From the NCBI GenBank assembly GCA_021822495.1, contig JAKAQO010000004.1, forward strand, positions 123,152 through 187,151: a stretch of DNA of 64,000 bases, in the 5' to 3' direction. Positions 7,548-16,287 of the stretch are shown piece by piece. The DNA is from a bacterium (GTDB lineage Bacteria > Elusimicrobiota > Elusimicrobia > UBA1565 > UBA9628). The notes below the pieces were generated by a model, which was given only the letters and a program-made list of their open reading frames with translations, did no database searches and was not told where the DNA came from. Every line of letters starts with the position of its first letter. Within the stretch, counting starts at the first letter, position 1. The translations under genes were made by a program, and so were the position numbers.

Positions 7548-7608
7548 GGTACCGTCCAAAAATTATAAGGAGGCGGTATAGTTATATAATAAGCACGGAG
7601 GAATTTTC

Positions 7609-9387
7609 TTGCATCTAGCCCCTATTGATTGGATTGTCCTTGCGGTTTACTTTTCTTTTGTCTTGGGCATTGGATATTTCCTTAAACGTTCAACTCGAAC
7701 CGGCAACGACTTTTTCATGGCTGGGCGCGCCATTCCGGCCTGGGTGGCGGGACTTGCGTTTTTATCCGCCAACCTCGGCGCCCAAGAGGTCATCGGCATG
7801 GCCGCCTCAGGCGCCAAATACGGGCTTGCCACCAGCCACTTTTACTGGATCGGCGCGGTTCCAGCCATGATTTTCGTCGGGGTTTTCATGATGCCGTTTT
7901 ACTACGGTTCCCGAGCGCGTTCGGTTCCGGAATATCTTAAACTCCGCTTTGATTCCAAAACCCACGTTTTCAACGCCGTCAGCTTTGGAGTCATGACGAT
8001 TTTCTCATCCGGAATTTCTCTTTATGCCATGGCTAAACTCCTCATCGCGCTTCACATTTGCGATGGGCCCATGGACGTCTTACGCATACCCCATTCCTGG
8101 GCTTTCCATGTCAGCGTTTTTATTTCCGCCCTGGTCGTCTTGGCCTATGTTTTCTTTGGCGGGCTGACCAGCGCGATTTACAACGAAGTTCTCCAATTTT
8201 TTCTTATATTGGCCGGCCTCATTCCGCTCGTTTGGCTGGGACTTAAGAATTTGGGCGGTTGGAAATCGCTCAAGGCTCATCTCCCCAACCCCGCAATGGC
8301 TCATGCCTGGATGGGGCTCTCTCACGCCCACACAAACCCGATGGGCGTTGACTGGTTTAGCCTTACGGCGGGACTCGGGTTTGTTCTTTCTTTTGGATAC
8401 TGGTGCACGGATTTCCTGGTCATCCAAAGAGCGATGGCGGCTGATTCCATGAATTCCGCGCGGAAAACGCCTCTTATTGCCGCCATTCCCAAAATGCTTT
8501 TTCCTTTTATCGTCATTCTCCCCGGACTCATCGCCATTGCATTAACTCCCCCTGTTTCTCCAAACGCAAGCGTTCCCATTTCTCAAAGCGCCGGAGTTAT
8601 TCCCATCAAAAGAGATGAAGCCACAGGCCGCGTCATACGCAAACTTGACGGGACCCCGGAACTCGACTACAACATGGTCATTCCCGCTCTTTTTAAGCGT
8701 TATTATCCGGAAGGGCTTTTAGGACTAGGGCTGACCGCGCTACTAGCCAGCTTCATGTCCGGAATGGCGGGGAACGTGACAGCCTTTAACACCATCTGGA
8801 CTTATGATCTCTATGAACATTACATCCACCCGGGGGCGCCGGATAAGCATTATCTCTGGATGGGTCGCGGGGCGACCGTGGGGGGAATCTTACTTTCTAT
8901 TTTTACGGCTTATCTTGCCGCGCGCTTTAACAACATCATGGACATCTTGCAGCTGGTTTTCGCCTTCGTCAACGCTCCTTTGTTTGCGACATTCCTTTTG
9001 GGAATGTTCTGGAAAAAAACGACCGGACACGGCGCTTTTTGGGGGCTTCTCATGGGAACCTTGGCCGCGACCCTTCACCAAGGGCTCACCCTTCCCCAAG
9101 GATCGCTTCCGGGACTCAGCGGAGGTTGGATCATGAGTTTGGAGACCTACCCAAGTCTCATGGCCCAAAATTTCTGGACCGCCATTTATGCTTTCGGCGC
9201 CTGTTTTGGAACCACCATCCTCATTAGTCTCGCAACCAAACCCAAGCCTGAAGCGGAACTTTCAGGACTAGTCTATTCTTTAACCGTTGCGCCTCCAGCG
9301 GGAGAACAACCTTTTTTCCAACGCCCCGCCGTTTTGGGAGTCATTGTTTTGATTTTAGTTATTTTTCTCAATTTTGTTTTTAGATAA
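7609..9387 (+). CDS. Sodium:solute symporter (SSS/SLC5 family)
   Basis: A 592-residue polytopic protein starting at TTG (7609) with GGAGG eight bases upstream. It shows the SSS fold: an N-terminal helix with Y-F-x-x-V-L-G-I-G-Y, the DFFMAGR loop, a long series of hydrophobic helices (about 13-14) and the TDFLVIQRAMAA segment after the middle helices that is typical of sugar and related SLC5 carriers. It imports a small solute with Na+ across the inner membrane. The trehalose operon upstream makes a sugar plausible, but substrate is not determined. It is co-directional with a small membrane protein and pyrB, with overlaps. Confidence 0.85.
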   Translation: MHLAPIDWIVLAVYFSFVLGIGYFLKRSTRTGNDFFMAGRAIPAWVAGLAFLSANLGAQEVIGMAASGAKYGLATSHFYWIGAVPAMIFVGVFMMPFYYGSRARSVPEYLKLRFDSKTHVFNAVSFGVMTIFSSGISLYAMAKLLIALHICDGPMDVLRIPHSWAFHVSVFISALVVLAYVFFGGLTSAIYNEVLQFFLILAGLIPLVWLGLKNLGGWKSLKAHLPNPAMAHAWMGLSHAHTNPMGVDWFSLTAGLGFVLSFGYWCTDFLVIQRAMAADSMNSARKTPLIAAIPKMLFPFIVILPGLIAIALTPPVSPNASVPISQSAGVIPIKRDEATGRVIRKLDGTPELDYNMVIPALFKRYYPEGLLGLGLTALLASFMSGMAGNVTAFNTIWTYDLYEHYIHPGAPDKHYLWMGRGATVGGILLSIFTAYLAARFNNIMDILQLVFAFVNAPLFATFLLGMFWKKTTGHGAFWGLLMGTLAATLHQGLTLPQGSLPGLSGGWIMSLETYPSLMAQNFWTAIYAFGACFGTTILISLATKPKPEAELSGLVYSLTVAPPAGEQPFFQRPAVLGVIVLILVIFLNFVFR

Positions 9388-9391
9388 AAAC

Positions 9392-9598
9392 ATGGGACTT
9401 GATATTCGCAAACCGATTGGATGGCTGTTTATCTGCCTAGGGTTTCTTCTTTTGGGAACGGGACTTTTGATGCCCCCCGCAAGCTATCAAAAATCATTGG
9501 GAATTAACGTCGACTTTGGATGGGGGATCATCCTCATCTTAGGCGGCATTTTTTCGCTCACTTTATCTTATCTTGCGGCCAAAAAGCTTAAAAAATGA
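9392..9598 (+). CDS. Small two-helix membrane protein
   Basis: A 68-residue protein with two hydrophobic segments (about 10-27 and 43-62) joined by a short polar loop, ending in Lys-Lys-Leu-Lys-Lys. I use the ATG at 9392 rather than the in-frame TTG inside the symporter end. It lies four bases after the symporter stop and overlaps the pyrB ATG by four bases, so it belongs to the same transcript. It could be a small subunit or stability partner of the symporter. No family recognised. Confidence 0.7.
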   Translation: MGLDIRKPIGWLFICLGFLLLGTGLLMPPASYQKSLGINVDFGWGIILILGGIFSLTLSYLAAKKLKK

Positions 9599-10533
9599 AT
9601 TCTCAAAAAGATTCCTCCGCAAGGTGGACGCGCAAGGATTTATTAGGCCTTAAGGACTTAAGCGCGGAAGAAATCAGCGCGATTTTTAAACGCGCCGCAC
9701 AATTTCAAAAAGGCCTTTCATCCCCGCAAACCCAACTCAAGGGAGAATACGCCGCGCTTCTTTTTCTTGAACCATCAACCCGCACTCGGATGTCCTTTGA
9801 AGTCGCCCTGACTAACCTGGGCGGACATACGCTTATTTTCTCGCCCCAAGTCTCAAGCCTTGAAAAGGGAGAAACTCTTTTAGACACCGTCAAGAATCTT
9901 GAGGCCATGGGGATCCATTTTTTTATCCTCAGAAGCCGGGAAAATGGGCTCATCCGGGAATTGTCCCAAAAAAGCTCTTCATCTTTTATTAACGCCGGAG
10001 ACGGAACCAACGAACACCCCACCCAGGCCCTTCTCGATCTTTTTACCCTCAAAGAAGCCAAGGGGAAAATCGAAGGTCTTAAAGTCGTCATCGTTGGAGA
10101 TATCCTTCATAGCCGGGTCGCGCGTTCAAATGTTTTCGCGCTTAAAAAGTTAGGGGCCAGGGTCATTCTGTGCGGCCCCAAGGAATTTTTATCCGATGAT
10201 TTGCGCGCCTTGGCCGATGAAACCTCCGAAAACCTCAACCATTCCCTCAAAGGCGCCGATGCGGTCATAGCCCTCAGAATCCAACAAGAGCGGCTGGAAG
10301 CGAGGCTTCATTTTACCGCTCAAGATTATTTCAAAAACTTCGGGCTGACCGAAGAGCGCCTAAAGAAATACGCCTCCTCAAACTGTGTCGTCTTGCATCC
10401 GGGACCCATTAACCGGGAAGTGGAGATTTCATCGCAACTTGCCGACAGCCCCCGCTCTTTAATTCTCAAACAAGTCTCCAACGGGGTCTTTATCCGCATG
10501 GCGGTCTTATCTCTTTTAAGGCTGAAAAAATAA
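9595..10533 (+). CDS. pyrB: Aspartate carbamoyltransferase catalytic subunit
   Basis: Second step of pyrimidine synthesis: carbamoyl phosphate + aspartate to N-carbamoyl-aspartate. The 312-residue protein has the carbamoyl-phosphate site STRTRMSFE (61-69), HPTQALLDLFT, and the C-terminal HPGPINREVEI signature specific to ATCases. It is translationally coupled by ATGA with the preceding small gene and followed by a hairpin terminator. No pyrI or pyrC lies next to it, so it probably works as an unregulated catalytic trimer or with partners elsewhere. Confidence 0.95.
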   Translation: MNSQKDSSARWTRKDLLGLKDLSAEEISAIFKRAAQFQKGLSSPQTQLKGEYAALLFLEPSTRTRMSFEVALTNLGGHTLIFSPQVSSLEKGETLLDTVKNLEAMGIHFFILRSRENGLIRELSQKSSSSFINAGDGTNEHPTQALLDLFTLKEAKGKIEGLKVVIVGDILHSRVARSNVFALKKLGARVILCGPKEFLSDDLRALADETSENLNHSLKGADAVIALRIQQERLEARLHFTAQDYFKNFGLTEERLKKYASSNCVVLHPGPINREVEISSQLADSPRSLILKQVSNGVFIRMAVLSLLRLKK

Positions 10534-10555
10534 AAAAGGGGACAGTCCCTTTTTT
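10532..10555. terminator. Terminator hairpin after pyrB (GGGGAC-A-GTCCC repeat, copy 2)
   Basis: Six A, GGGGAC, A, GTCCC, six T and more T-rich sequence. It is the same palindrome as at 2868-2892 with one C missing from the right arm. It follows pyrB directly. Confidence 0.75.
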
Positions 10556-10582
10556 ATTTTTGAGAGTTTGTAGAATAGACAG

Positions 10583-11464
10583 GTGATTTCGCTTCTGATT
10601 CAGTGTTTTGGCTACGGGCTTTTGCATGGAATATTGCCGGATGAACACACCTGGCCAATTACGTTTAGTTATGCCGTCCAGGGCGCCTCGGGAAAAAAGG
10701 GAATCCAGGCGGGATTTTATTTTTCTCTGGCCTTTACGCTTCAGCGCGCGATGGGTTCCGAGCTCTCCTATCTTTTTTTAGCTTCCTGGCTTTCCAGCTC
10801 CCGCATTAACCCCGCCATCAATATCGTGGTGGGAATCGTCATGATCTGGGCGGGAATTCTCATGAGAAAACGCGGAAACTACATTCATCTTCACCTTTTG
10901 GGACATCATCATGAAAACTCCGAACATTTGGAGGCGGAAGGATCGATTCTCACCCACCACCATAAAGAAAGTCCCACAAATCTCTCCGCTCAAAATCAAT
11001 TTCCCCGAAGATGGGCGATGATTCACGGGTTTATCGCGGGTTTCGGCGTCGGGCCTTTCGCTCTTTTTATTTACACCGTCGCTTCTCCAAGGATGCCGTC
11101 AGCCTTGTTTGGATTTTTGCCGGGGCTTTTGTTCGGGCTTGGAACCATGCTCATGCTCGCTCTTTTGGGTGGAATTTTTGGCTCTGCCCTTAAGACCACG
11201 GGGAAATTCAGCGCGGATGAAATCAAGGCCATTGGAAGCCTGACCGGCAGTTTGACGCTTCTTGGAGGCGGTTTTGTTTTCGCCATCGGCGGGATACTGG
11301 AAGCCGCCCTCAAACCCCGCCTTCCCTTTGATTTTGGAAACGCCCTTATCTTAGCCCTTGGTTTTTTTGTTCTTTTTCCCGTCTTGACCTATTCTATCTG
11401 GAGGGTCATTCGCTGCCGGAAAGAAGGGAAAAACATCTCTTCAGAAGACTGCGCCCTCCATTAA
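10583..11464 (+). CDS. Polytopic membrane protein, NicO/RcnA-like metal permease candidate
   Basis: A 293-residue protein with six or more hydrophobic helices and a His-rich cytoplasmic loop (HLHLLGHHHE... and THHHK, about 108-136). The first helix has H-G-I-L-P-D-E-H, which resembles the H-x4-D-type signature of Ni2+/Co2+ transporters, and a G-F-G-V-G-P-F helix follows the His-rich loop. It may move nickel, cobalt or another divalent cation. The GTG start at 10583 has TAGAAT six bases before it and no Shine-Dalgarno, so the mRNA is probably leaderless. Adjacent genes give no metal context. Family placement is moderate. Confidence 0.55.
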   Translation: MISLLIQCFGYGLLHGILPDEHTWPITFSYAVQGASGKKGIQAGFYFSLAFTLQRAMGSELSYLFLASWLSSSRINPAINIVVGIVMIWAGILMRKRGNYIHLHLLGHHHENSEHLEAEGSILTHHHKESPTNLSAQNQFPRRWAMIHGFIAGFGVGPFALFIYTVASPRMPSALFGFLPGLLFGLGTMLMLALLGGIFGSALKTTGKFSADEIKAIGSLTGSLTLLGGGFVFAIGGILEAALKPRLPFDFGNALILALGFFVLFPVLTYSIWRVIRCRKEGKNISSEDCALH

Positions 11465-11480
11465 GGACTTGGGAGTTAAT

Positions 11481-11502
11481 ATTTTGCGCTTAAGCGCAAA
11501 AT
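11481..11502. promoter_or_regulatory. Perfect 22-base palindromic operator
   Basis: ATTTTGCGCTT / AAGCGCAAAAT, a perfect 11+11 palindrome. A third half-site, ATTTTGCGC, recurs as a direct repeat at 11513-11521, inside the spacer of the putative promoter TTGCAA (11505-11510) / TATAAA (11527-11532). The layout suggests binding of a dimer that covers the promoter of the DUF4143 gene. Confidence 0.7.
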
Positions 11503-11504
11503 AG

Positions 11505-11532
11505 TTGCAAGCATTTTGCGCTTTTGTATAAA
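11505..11532 (+). promoter_or_regulatory. Promoter of the AAA/DUF4143 gene
   Basis: TTGCAA (11505-11510), 16 bases, TATAAA (11527-11532, continuing AT). The ATG at 11544 follows with no Shine-Dalgarno, so the leader is only a few bases long. Confidence 0.6.
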
Positions 11533-11543
11533 ATACAAACAGC

Positions 11544-12662
11544 ATGAAAAGAGCCCCGCGTTATCTCGTCCCGCAGATTCTTGACGACTTGAAAAGAAAA
11601 ATGGTCTTCGTGGCTGGGCCCAGACAAACGGGAAAGACCACCATGGCCCTTTCTTTAATCAAAACCAAGAGAGGCTATTTGAACTGGGATATCCGCGCCC
11701 ATAGAAATCTGATTTTGCAAGATGAGTGGCCGGAAGTTCCATTCTTAGTCCTAGATGAGATCCATAAGTTTAGAAAATGGCGCAATCTGCTCAAGGGACT
11801 CTTCGATCAATATCGCGAAAAAATGAAAATCTTAGTCACTGGAAGCGCCCGCCTGGACTATTACCGCTTCGGCGGCGATTCGCTTCAAGGACGCTACCAC
11901 CTGCTGCGCCTGCATCCTCTGTCTGCGGCGGAACTCAAGCTAAAAACCCAATCGGATTTTCGCGATCTCTTGAATTTGGGAGGGTTTCCTGAACCTTATT
12001 ACGGAGCCTCGCTTATCCAGGCCCGCCGCTGGTCGCAGGATTATCGCGGCAGACTTTTGGAAGAAGACTTGCGCGATCTCGAGTCGGTTCACGATTTGGG
12101 GACACTGGAACAATTGATGATTCGCCTTCCGGATTTGGTCGGAGCCCCGCTGTCTCTCAACGCCTTAAGGGAAGACCTTCAAATCAACCACCACACAATC
12201 TCCCGCTGGATGGAAATTCTCGAAAGGCTCTACGCCATTTTTCGGCTTTCACCCTTGGGCGCGCCTCAAATTAGAGCGGTCAAAAAAGAAAGAAAGCACT
12301 ATCATTTTGACTGGACACTGCCGCCCCGTCCAGCGCAACGTTTTGAGAATCTCGTCGCGGAGCATCTGAAAAAATGGGTTGATTTCGAGAAAGACGCCCA
12401 CGGTCGCGACATGGAACTGCGCTATTTTAGGGACGCGCAGGGAAGGGAAGTTGATTTCGTTGTCGTTGAGAAGCTCAAACCGCTCTTTTTCGTCGAGTGC
12501 AAATGGGCGGATGAGGAAATACATCCGGCGCTGCGATACGCCAAAACCCGCTTTCCCCAAGCCGATTTCTGGCAAATCACTGCGGAAGGGGAGAAAGATT
12601 TTAAAACCAAGGACGGAATCCGCGTCTGCCCCGCCCGCATTTTTTTAAGCCATTTGATTTAG
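11544..12662 (+). CDS. AAA ATPase with C-terminal DUF4143 domain
   Basis: A 372-residue member of the COG1373 ATPases. Walker A is GPRQTGKTT (25-33), Walker B is LVLDEIH (68-74), followed by the LVTGSARLD sensor region. The C-terminal DUF4143 part holds a REVDFVVV...FFVECKW array (about 311-331) like the D-E-x-K core of the PD-(D/E)XK nuclease fold. These proteins are common, patchily distributed and of unknown role. It is a single-gene unit with its own palindromic operator and converges on rmuC with 19 bases between and no visible terminator. Patchy distribution of the family suggests transfer, but base composition is like that of its neighbours. Confidence 0.88.
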   Translation: MKRAPRYLVPQILDDLKRKMVFVAGPRQTGKTTMALSLIKTKRGYLNWDIRAHRNLILQDEWPEVPFLVLDEIHKFRKWRNLLKGLFDQYREKMKILVTGSARLDYYRFGGDSLQGRYHLLRLHPLSAAELKLKTQSDFRDLLNLGGFPEPYYGASLIQARRWSQDYRGRLLEEDLRDLESVHDLGTLEQLMIRLPDLVGAPLSLNALREDLQINHHTISRWMEILERLYAIFRLSPLGAPQIRAVKKERKHYHFDWTLPPRPAQRFENLVAEHLKKWVDFEKDAHGRDMELRYFRDAQGREVDFVVVEKLKPLFFVECKWADEEIHPALRYAKTRFPQADFWQITAEGEKDFKTKDGIRVCPARIFLSHLI

Positions 12663-12681
12663 AAGCCTCAATAACGGAAAA

Positions 12682-14019
12682 TTACGAGATATGTTCCCCA
12701 GGTTCAGGAGACGAAACGCCTAAAAGCGAAGCCTCTTCCTCATCCACCGAATCCAAAATATCATTTGAGATTTGCTTTGAGGCCTTGCCTCCCAACTTTT
12801 TTAAATTTTCAATTTTCCGGATGAGGTTTCCTCTTCCTTGTTTAATGCGGTTAAAAACTTCTTCCCGTTTTTCCTGGGCTTTATCCAACGCATTCTCCAA
12901 ATCTTTGAGAGCCTCAAGCACCGAGACAAAACCGTCATAAAGCGCCCCGGCTTCCTTTGAAATGGCCAGGGCGTTTTTGGTCTGCCGCTCACTTTTCCAA
13001 AGCTGCGCCACCGTTTTCAAGGCGGCAAAAGCGGTCGAAGGTCCCACAATCACGATGCTTTTGTTCCAAGCCTGCTCAAATAAATTCGGCTCCGCTTTAA
13101 GAGCCGAAAGCAAAGCCCCTTCAGGAGAAACAAACATCAGGACAAAATCGGGGGTTTTGAGCCCTTGGGCGTTCGAATAATGCTTAGCGGACAATTCATC
13201 AATATGGGCTTTAATGGAAGCGACGGTTTTTTTCAGAAAGTCCCGCTTCATTTCTTCTCCATCTGTTTGACAATAATCCATCCAGGCGCTGAGGGAAACC
13301 TTGGAATCCAAAACCAAATGTTTACCCTCGGGCAGGTTAATGAGATAATCCGGCTTTTGAAGCCGCCCGTCCTCATTCGTCAGATTTAAGCCCGTTCCTT
13401 GAACGGTATATTCTTCGCCTTTGCGAAGTCCCGAAGCCTCTAAAAGAGTCTCCACCTGCATCTCGCCCCAATCCCCCTGGGTTTTCTGTTCTCCCCGCAA
13501 GGCTTTGGACAAGGCGTCCGCCTCTTTGGAAATCCGTTCGTTGGAATCCACAATCCGCTTAATCTCTTCTTTAAGGGCATGGACGTCTTTGGTTTGATTG
13601 ACGTATCTTTCCTCAATTTTTTTCTCAAAATCCTGAATTTTTTCCTTGAGCGGATTTAAGACCATCCCCACGCCCTTTTCCGCCCGCTCCTGAAACTGAA
13701 GCGCATTTTTTTCCAAGGCCTTTCCCGCGGCAAGTTCTATTTCCTTGTAAACCTTTTCCCTCAAAGAGTCTAAATCTCGGCGCTGGGATTCGAGCTGTTC
13801 TTGATAGGAATTGCGCAAGGACTCAAGCTCGCCGACTTTTCGGTTGAGTTCTTCCGTCTTTTGAAGGGCTAGGTCGCGCTCAAGCCGCACTTTTTCTTTT
13901 TCGCCATTGGACTCCTCAAGGCGAGCGGATAAAGCGAGATTGTCGCCCACGCCCGAAAACCTCCGTCCCAGCCAAAACCCGAGAAGAACGCCGATGAGAG
14001 AGAGAATGGCGCCTAGCAT
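12682..14019 (-). CDS. rmuC: RmuC family protein
   Basis: A 445-residue protein with one N-terminal transmembrane segment (about 1-19), a coiled coil (about 25-165) and the RmuC core with QGDWGEMQVETLLEASGL, P-D-Y-L-I-N-L-P and L-V-L-D-S-K-V-S-L. The core is a restriction-like nuclease fold and the family limits DNA inversions and degrades foreign or aberrant DNA. It follows the sensor kinase with 12 bases between. TAGAAT stands six bases before the ATG, so besides read-through it may have its own leaderless transcript. Confidence 0.9.
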   Translation of the reverse strand: MLGAILSLIGVLLGFWLGRRFSGVGDNLALSARLEESNGEKEKVRLERDLALQKTEELNRKVGELESLRNSYQEQLESQRRDLDSLREKVYKEIELAAGKALEKNALQFQERAEKGVGMVLNPLKEKIQDFEKKIEERYVNQTKDVHALKEEIKRIVDSNERISKEADALSKALRGEQKTQGDWGEMQVETLLEASGLRKGEEYTVQGTGLNLTNEDGRLQKPDYLINLPEGKHLVLDSKVSLSAWMDYCQTDGEEMKRDFLKKTVASIKAHIDELSAKHYSNAQGLKTPDFVLMFVSPEGALLSALKAEPNLFEQAWNKSIVIVGPSTAFAALKTVAQLWKSERQTKNALAISKEAGALYDGFVSVLEALKDLENALDKAQEKREEVFNRIKQGRGNLIRKIENLKKLGGKASKQISNDILDSVDEEEASLLGVSSPEPGEHIS

Positions 14020-14031
14020 GGAATTATTCTA

Positions 14032-14985
14032 CTACTTCCGCGCCCCCAAGGCGGGAATTCTAAAGAAAAATTTGCTTCCCTTTCCCAAAACGCTTTCAAC
14101 CCCCACGCTTCCGCCGTGAAGCTCAATACTATGCTTGACTATGGAAAGGCCCAAGCCCGTCCCCCCCATTTCGCGGGAACGCGCCTTATCCACGCGGTAA
14201 AAACGTTCAAAAATACGCGGCAAATCTTCCGCTGATATGCCAATTCCATTGTCTTCTATCGTCACTTTAACGTTGTCCCCGTCCAAAACGGCAGAAACGC
14301 GAATCAACCCTTTTTCCGGGGTATATTTGATCGCATTTTCAATAAGATTAATAAAAACGCGCCTCATCAATTCCCGATCGGCATGGACTTCGGACAAGTC
14401 TCCAAAAGGTTCCATTCTTAGAACAATCTGTTTTTGCTCGGCCAGGGGAATAAGACTTGCAACCGCTTCAGAGGCGATTCTCATGAGAGACACCGCTTCA
14501 AAACGCGGCGGCATTTTTCCGGATTCAAGAGCCGAGAGCTGAAGAATATCCTCGACCAATTTTTCCATGCGCTCGGAACTCAAGGCAATTTCCTTGATAA
14601 ATTCTTGGGCTCTCTCTTTATCTTGAAGAGCCCCTTCCAAAAGAGTCTCCGCGAATGCCCGTATCGTTGAGATTGGGGTTCGAAGTTCATGGCTGACGTT
14701 GGCGACAAATTCTTTTCTTATTTCCTCAAGCCGTTTCATTTCCGACAAATCATATTGAAACCGTTCCGAAAGCAGTTTAAGAGATAAAGATAACCGCGCC
14801 AATTCCCCCGGAGGCATTTTGGGAATGAGGGCCGATTTTCCGGAACTGATGGTTTCCGCGACTTTTGAAATTTTTCGGATATTTTTTTTAAGGCGGTATC
14901 TTTCAGCGATGAAATATGCGCAGGCAATAAGAAAAAGCGCGCCGAGAATGGGACAACTCTTAAACTCGGAAGCGATAGCCGACAT
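14032..14985 (-). CDS. PhoR-like sensor histidine kinase, short
   Basis: A 317-residue kinase. The ATG at 14985 overlaps the regulator gene by 26 bases. It has a single transmembrane segment (about 12-28), a HAMP-like linker, the dimerisation box VSHELRTP (His99), an N-box NLIENAIKYTP, DNGIGIS and GGTGLGLSIVKH ATP-binding motifs. There is no periplasmic sensor loop and no PAS domain, so signal input must come through the membrane or a partner protein, as with PhoR and the Pst/PhoU system. It is paired with a PhoB-like regulator behind ppk1, so phosphate is the likely signal. Confidence 0.88.
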   Translation of the reverse strand: MSAIASEFKSCPILGALFLIACAYFIAERYRLKKNIRKISKVAETISSGKSALIPKMPPGELARLSLSLKLLSERFQYDLSEMKRLEEIRKEFVANVSHELRTPISTIRAFAETLLEGALQDKERAQEFIKEIALSSERMEKLVEDILQLSALESGKMPPRFEAVSLMRIASEAVASLIPLAEQKQIVLRMEPFGDLSEVHADRELMRRVFINLIENAIKYTPEKGLIRVSAVLDGDNVKVTIEDNGIGISAEDLPRIFERFYRVDKARSREMGGTGLGLSIVKHSIELHGGSVGVESVLGKGSKFFFRIPALGARK

Positions 14986-15649
14986 TTTTAACCGTGACAA
15001 TGAGCGAAGATTCCGGCCCCAACTTGTCCCGCAAACGCGCGATATGTTGATCCACAGTTCGCGTATCTAAATCCAAGCCCCGCTCATAACCCCAAACTTC
15101 TTTAAGAATCTCCGTCCGGGATAAAGCGCGGCCCCGAGCGCTCACCAGCACTTTCAATAGCTCCCACTCCTTACTCGTCAAAGAAACGGAATTTTCCCCA
15201 ATTGAACACTCATAACGATCAAAATCGAGTTTGAGCGTTCGATGTTTAAAGAGAGACGCCCCCGCATCGCTGACGGAAGAAGAGGCTCGCCTCAAAATGG
15301 ATTTGACTCTCGCGCAAAGCTCGCGAACGCTAAAGGGCTTGGTCACATAGTCATCTGCTCCCATTTCAAGACCCAAGACGCGATCCACCTCGTCTTTTTT
15401 GGCCGTCAAAATAAGAACGGGGGTTTTTGATTTTAAACGAACCGCTTTTAAGAGCTCCATCCCGTTCATCTTGGGAATCATTAAATCCAAAACAATGAGG
15501 TCCGGGCGTTCTTCTTGAAAAAGCTCAAGACCTTCTTGTCCGTCAAAAGCGCATAGAACCGCATAGCCTTCTTTCTCAAAATTATATTTGAGTACCTTCG
15601 ATAACGGCTTTTCGTCTTCAATGAGCAGTATTTTTTGAGTCAGAGCCAT
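14960..15649 (-). CDS. PhoB/OmpR-type response regulator
   Basis: A 229-residue regulator with a receiver domain (acidic pocket E11/D12, phosphoacceptor D55 in LIVLDLMIP, Lys near 104) and a C-terminal winged helix (SLTSKEWELLKVL, RTVDQHIARLRDKL, VGYRF). The ATG at 15649 follows AAGGAA and overlaps the upstream phosphatase gene by 10 bases. Linked to the histidine kinase at 14032-14985 and to ppk1, it probably controls phosphate genes. The name phoB is not certain because OmpR-family members look alike. Confidence 0.88.
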   Translation of the reverse strand: MALTQKILLIEDEKPLSKVLKYNFEKEGYAVLCAFDGQEGLELFQEERPDLIVLDLMIPKMNGMELLKAVRLKSKTPVLILTAKKDEVDRVLGLEMGADDYVTKPFSVRELCARVKSILRRASSSVSDAGASLFKHRTLKLDFDRYECSIGENSVSLTSKEWELLKVLVSARGRALSRTEILKEVWGYERGLDLDTRTVDQHIARLRDKLGPESSLIVTVKNVGYRFRV

Positions 15650-16287
15650 GATTCCTTGTAACGGTAAACCCGTTTGGCCCGCACGCTGACTATTTTTTTC
15701 TCCGGCCAAATAAAGGCGCTCAGTTGGCCGCCATAAACGCATCCGGTGTCCAGGCAAACGGCGTTTTTTCTCTGCAAGATTTCTCGCCTCACCCAATGGC
15801 CAAAGACAATAAACTCCCGGCCTTTATAAGATTCATACCAGGGTTTTTTCGTATCGGCCAAGCGACGAATATTAGTCAATTCCCATTTTGACTGACTTTC
15901 AATGGAATGCCGGGGATCAAAGCCCGCATGAACTGCCCGCCAACCGCGCCCGGAAATAGTCGCCGGCAAGGAATCCAAAAACTTCATATACCTTCCAAAT
16001 TGATTTCCCAGTTGGCGAACGGTCTTTAGATCATAAGGCTTTTGGTCGGGAATCAAGCCTTCCTTCCAATACAACAAATATCTTAATTCATGGTTTCCGA
16101 TGATCACGCGCAGGTTTTTCGTCTTCATCGCCCAATCAAGAACTCCCTTCGAATCGGGACCCTTACAAATCAAATCTCCGAGACTGATTAAGTCATCCTC
16201 GGGCCGAACCGCCAGTTTTCTTAAAAGCTCCTTAAGCTCCGTCAGACAGCCGTGGATATCTCCAATAAAAATCGTGCGTTTATTCAT
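15640..16287 (-). CDS. PPP-family metallophosphoesterase (PrpE/ApaH-like)
   Basis: A 215-residue calcineurin-like phosphatase with all metal motifs: GDIHG (9-13), GDLICKGPDS (37-46), GNHE (64-67) and a later VHAGFDP and FGHW. The family includes protein Ser/Thr phosphatases and diadenosine tetraphosphatases; I cannot tell which. The gene overlaps ppk1 by eight bases and the regulator by ten, so it is in the polyphosphate/phosphate operon, where a nucleotide or polyphosphate-linked hydrolysis would fit. Confidence 0.85.
   Translation of the reverse strand: MNKRTIFIGDIHGCLTELKELLRKLAVRPEDDLISLGDLICKGPDSKGVLDWAMKTKNLRVIIGNHELRYLLYWKEGLIPDQKPYDLKTVRQLGNQFGRYMKFLDSLPATISGRGWRAVHAGFDPRHSIESQSKWELTNIRRLADTKKPWYESYKGREFIVFGHWVRREILQRKNAVCLDTGCVYGGQLSAFIWPEKKIVSVRAKRVYRYKESWL

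Noticed and set aside
7445..7608. tRNA or ncRNA gene in the longest gap
   Set aside because: The hairpins do not form a cloverleaf and there is no CCA end or T-arm consensus.
11544..12662. Restriction, toxin-antitoxin or phage-defence island around the DUF4143 ATPase
   Set aside because: It stands alone between a metal-permease-like gene and rmuC, with no partner gene, integrase or direct repeats.
12663..12681. Terminator between the convergent DUF4143 and rmuC genes
   Set aside because: Only 19 bases with no inverted repeat.
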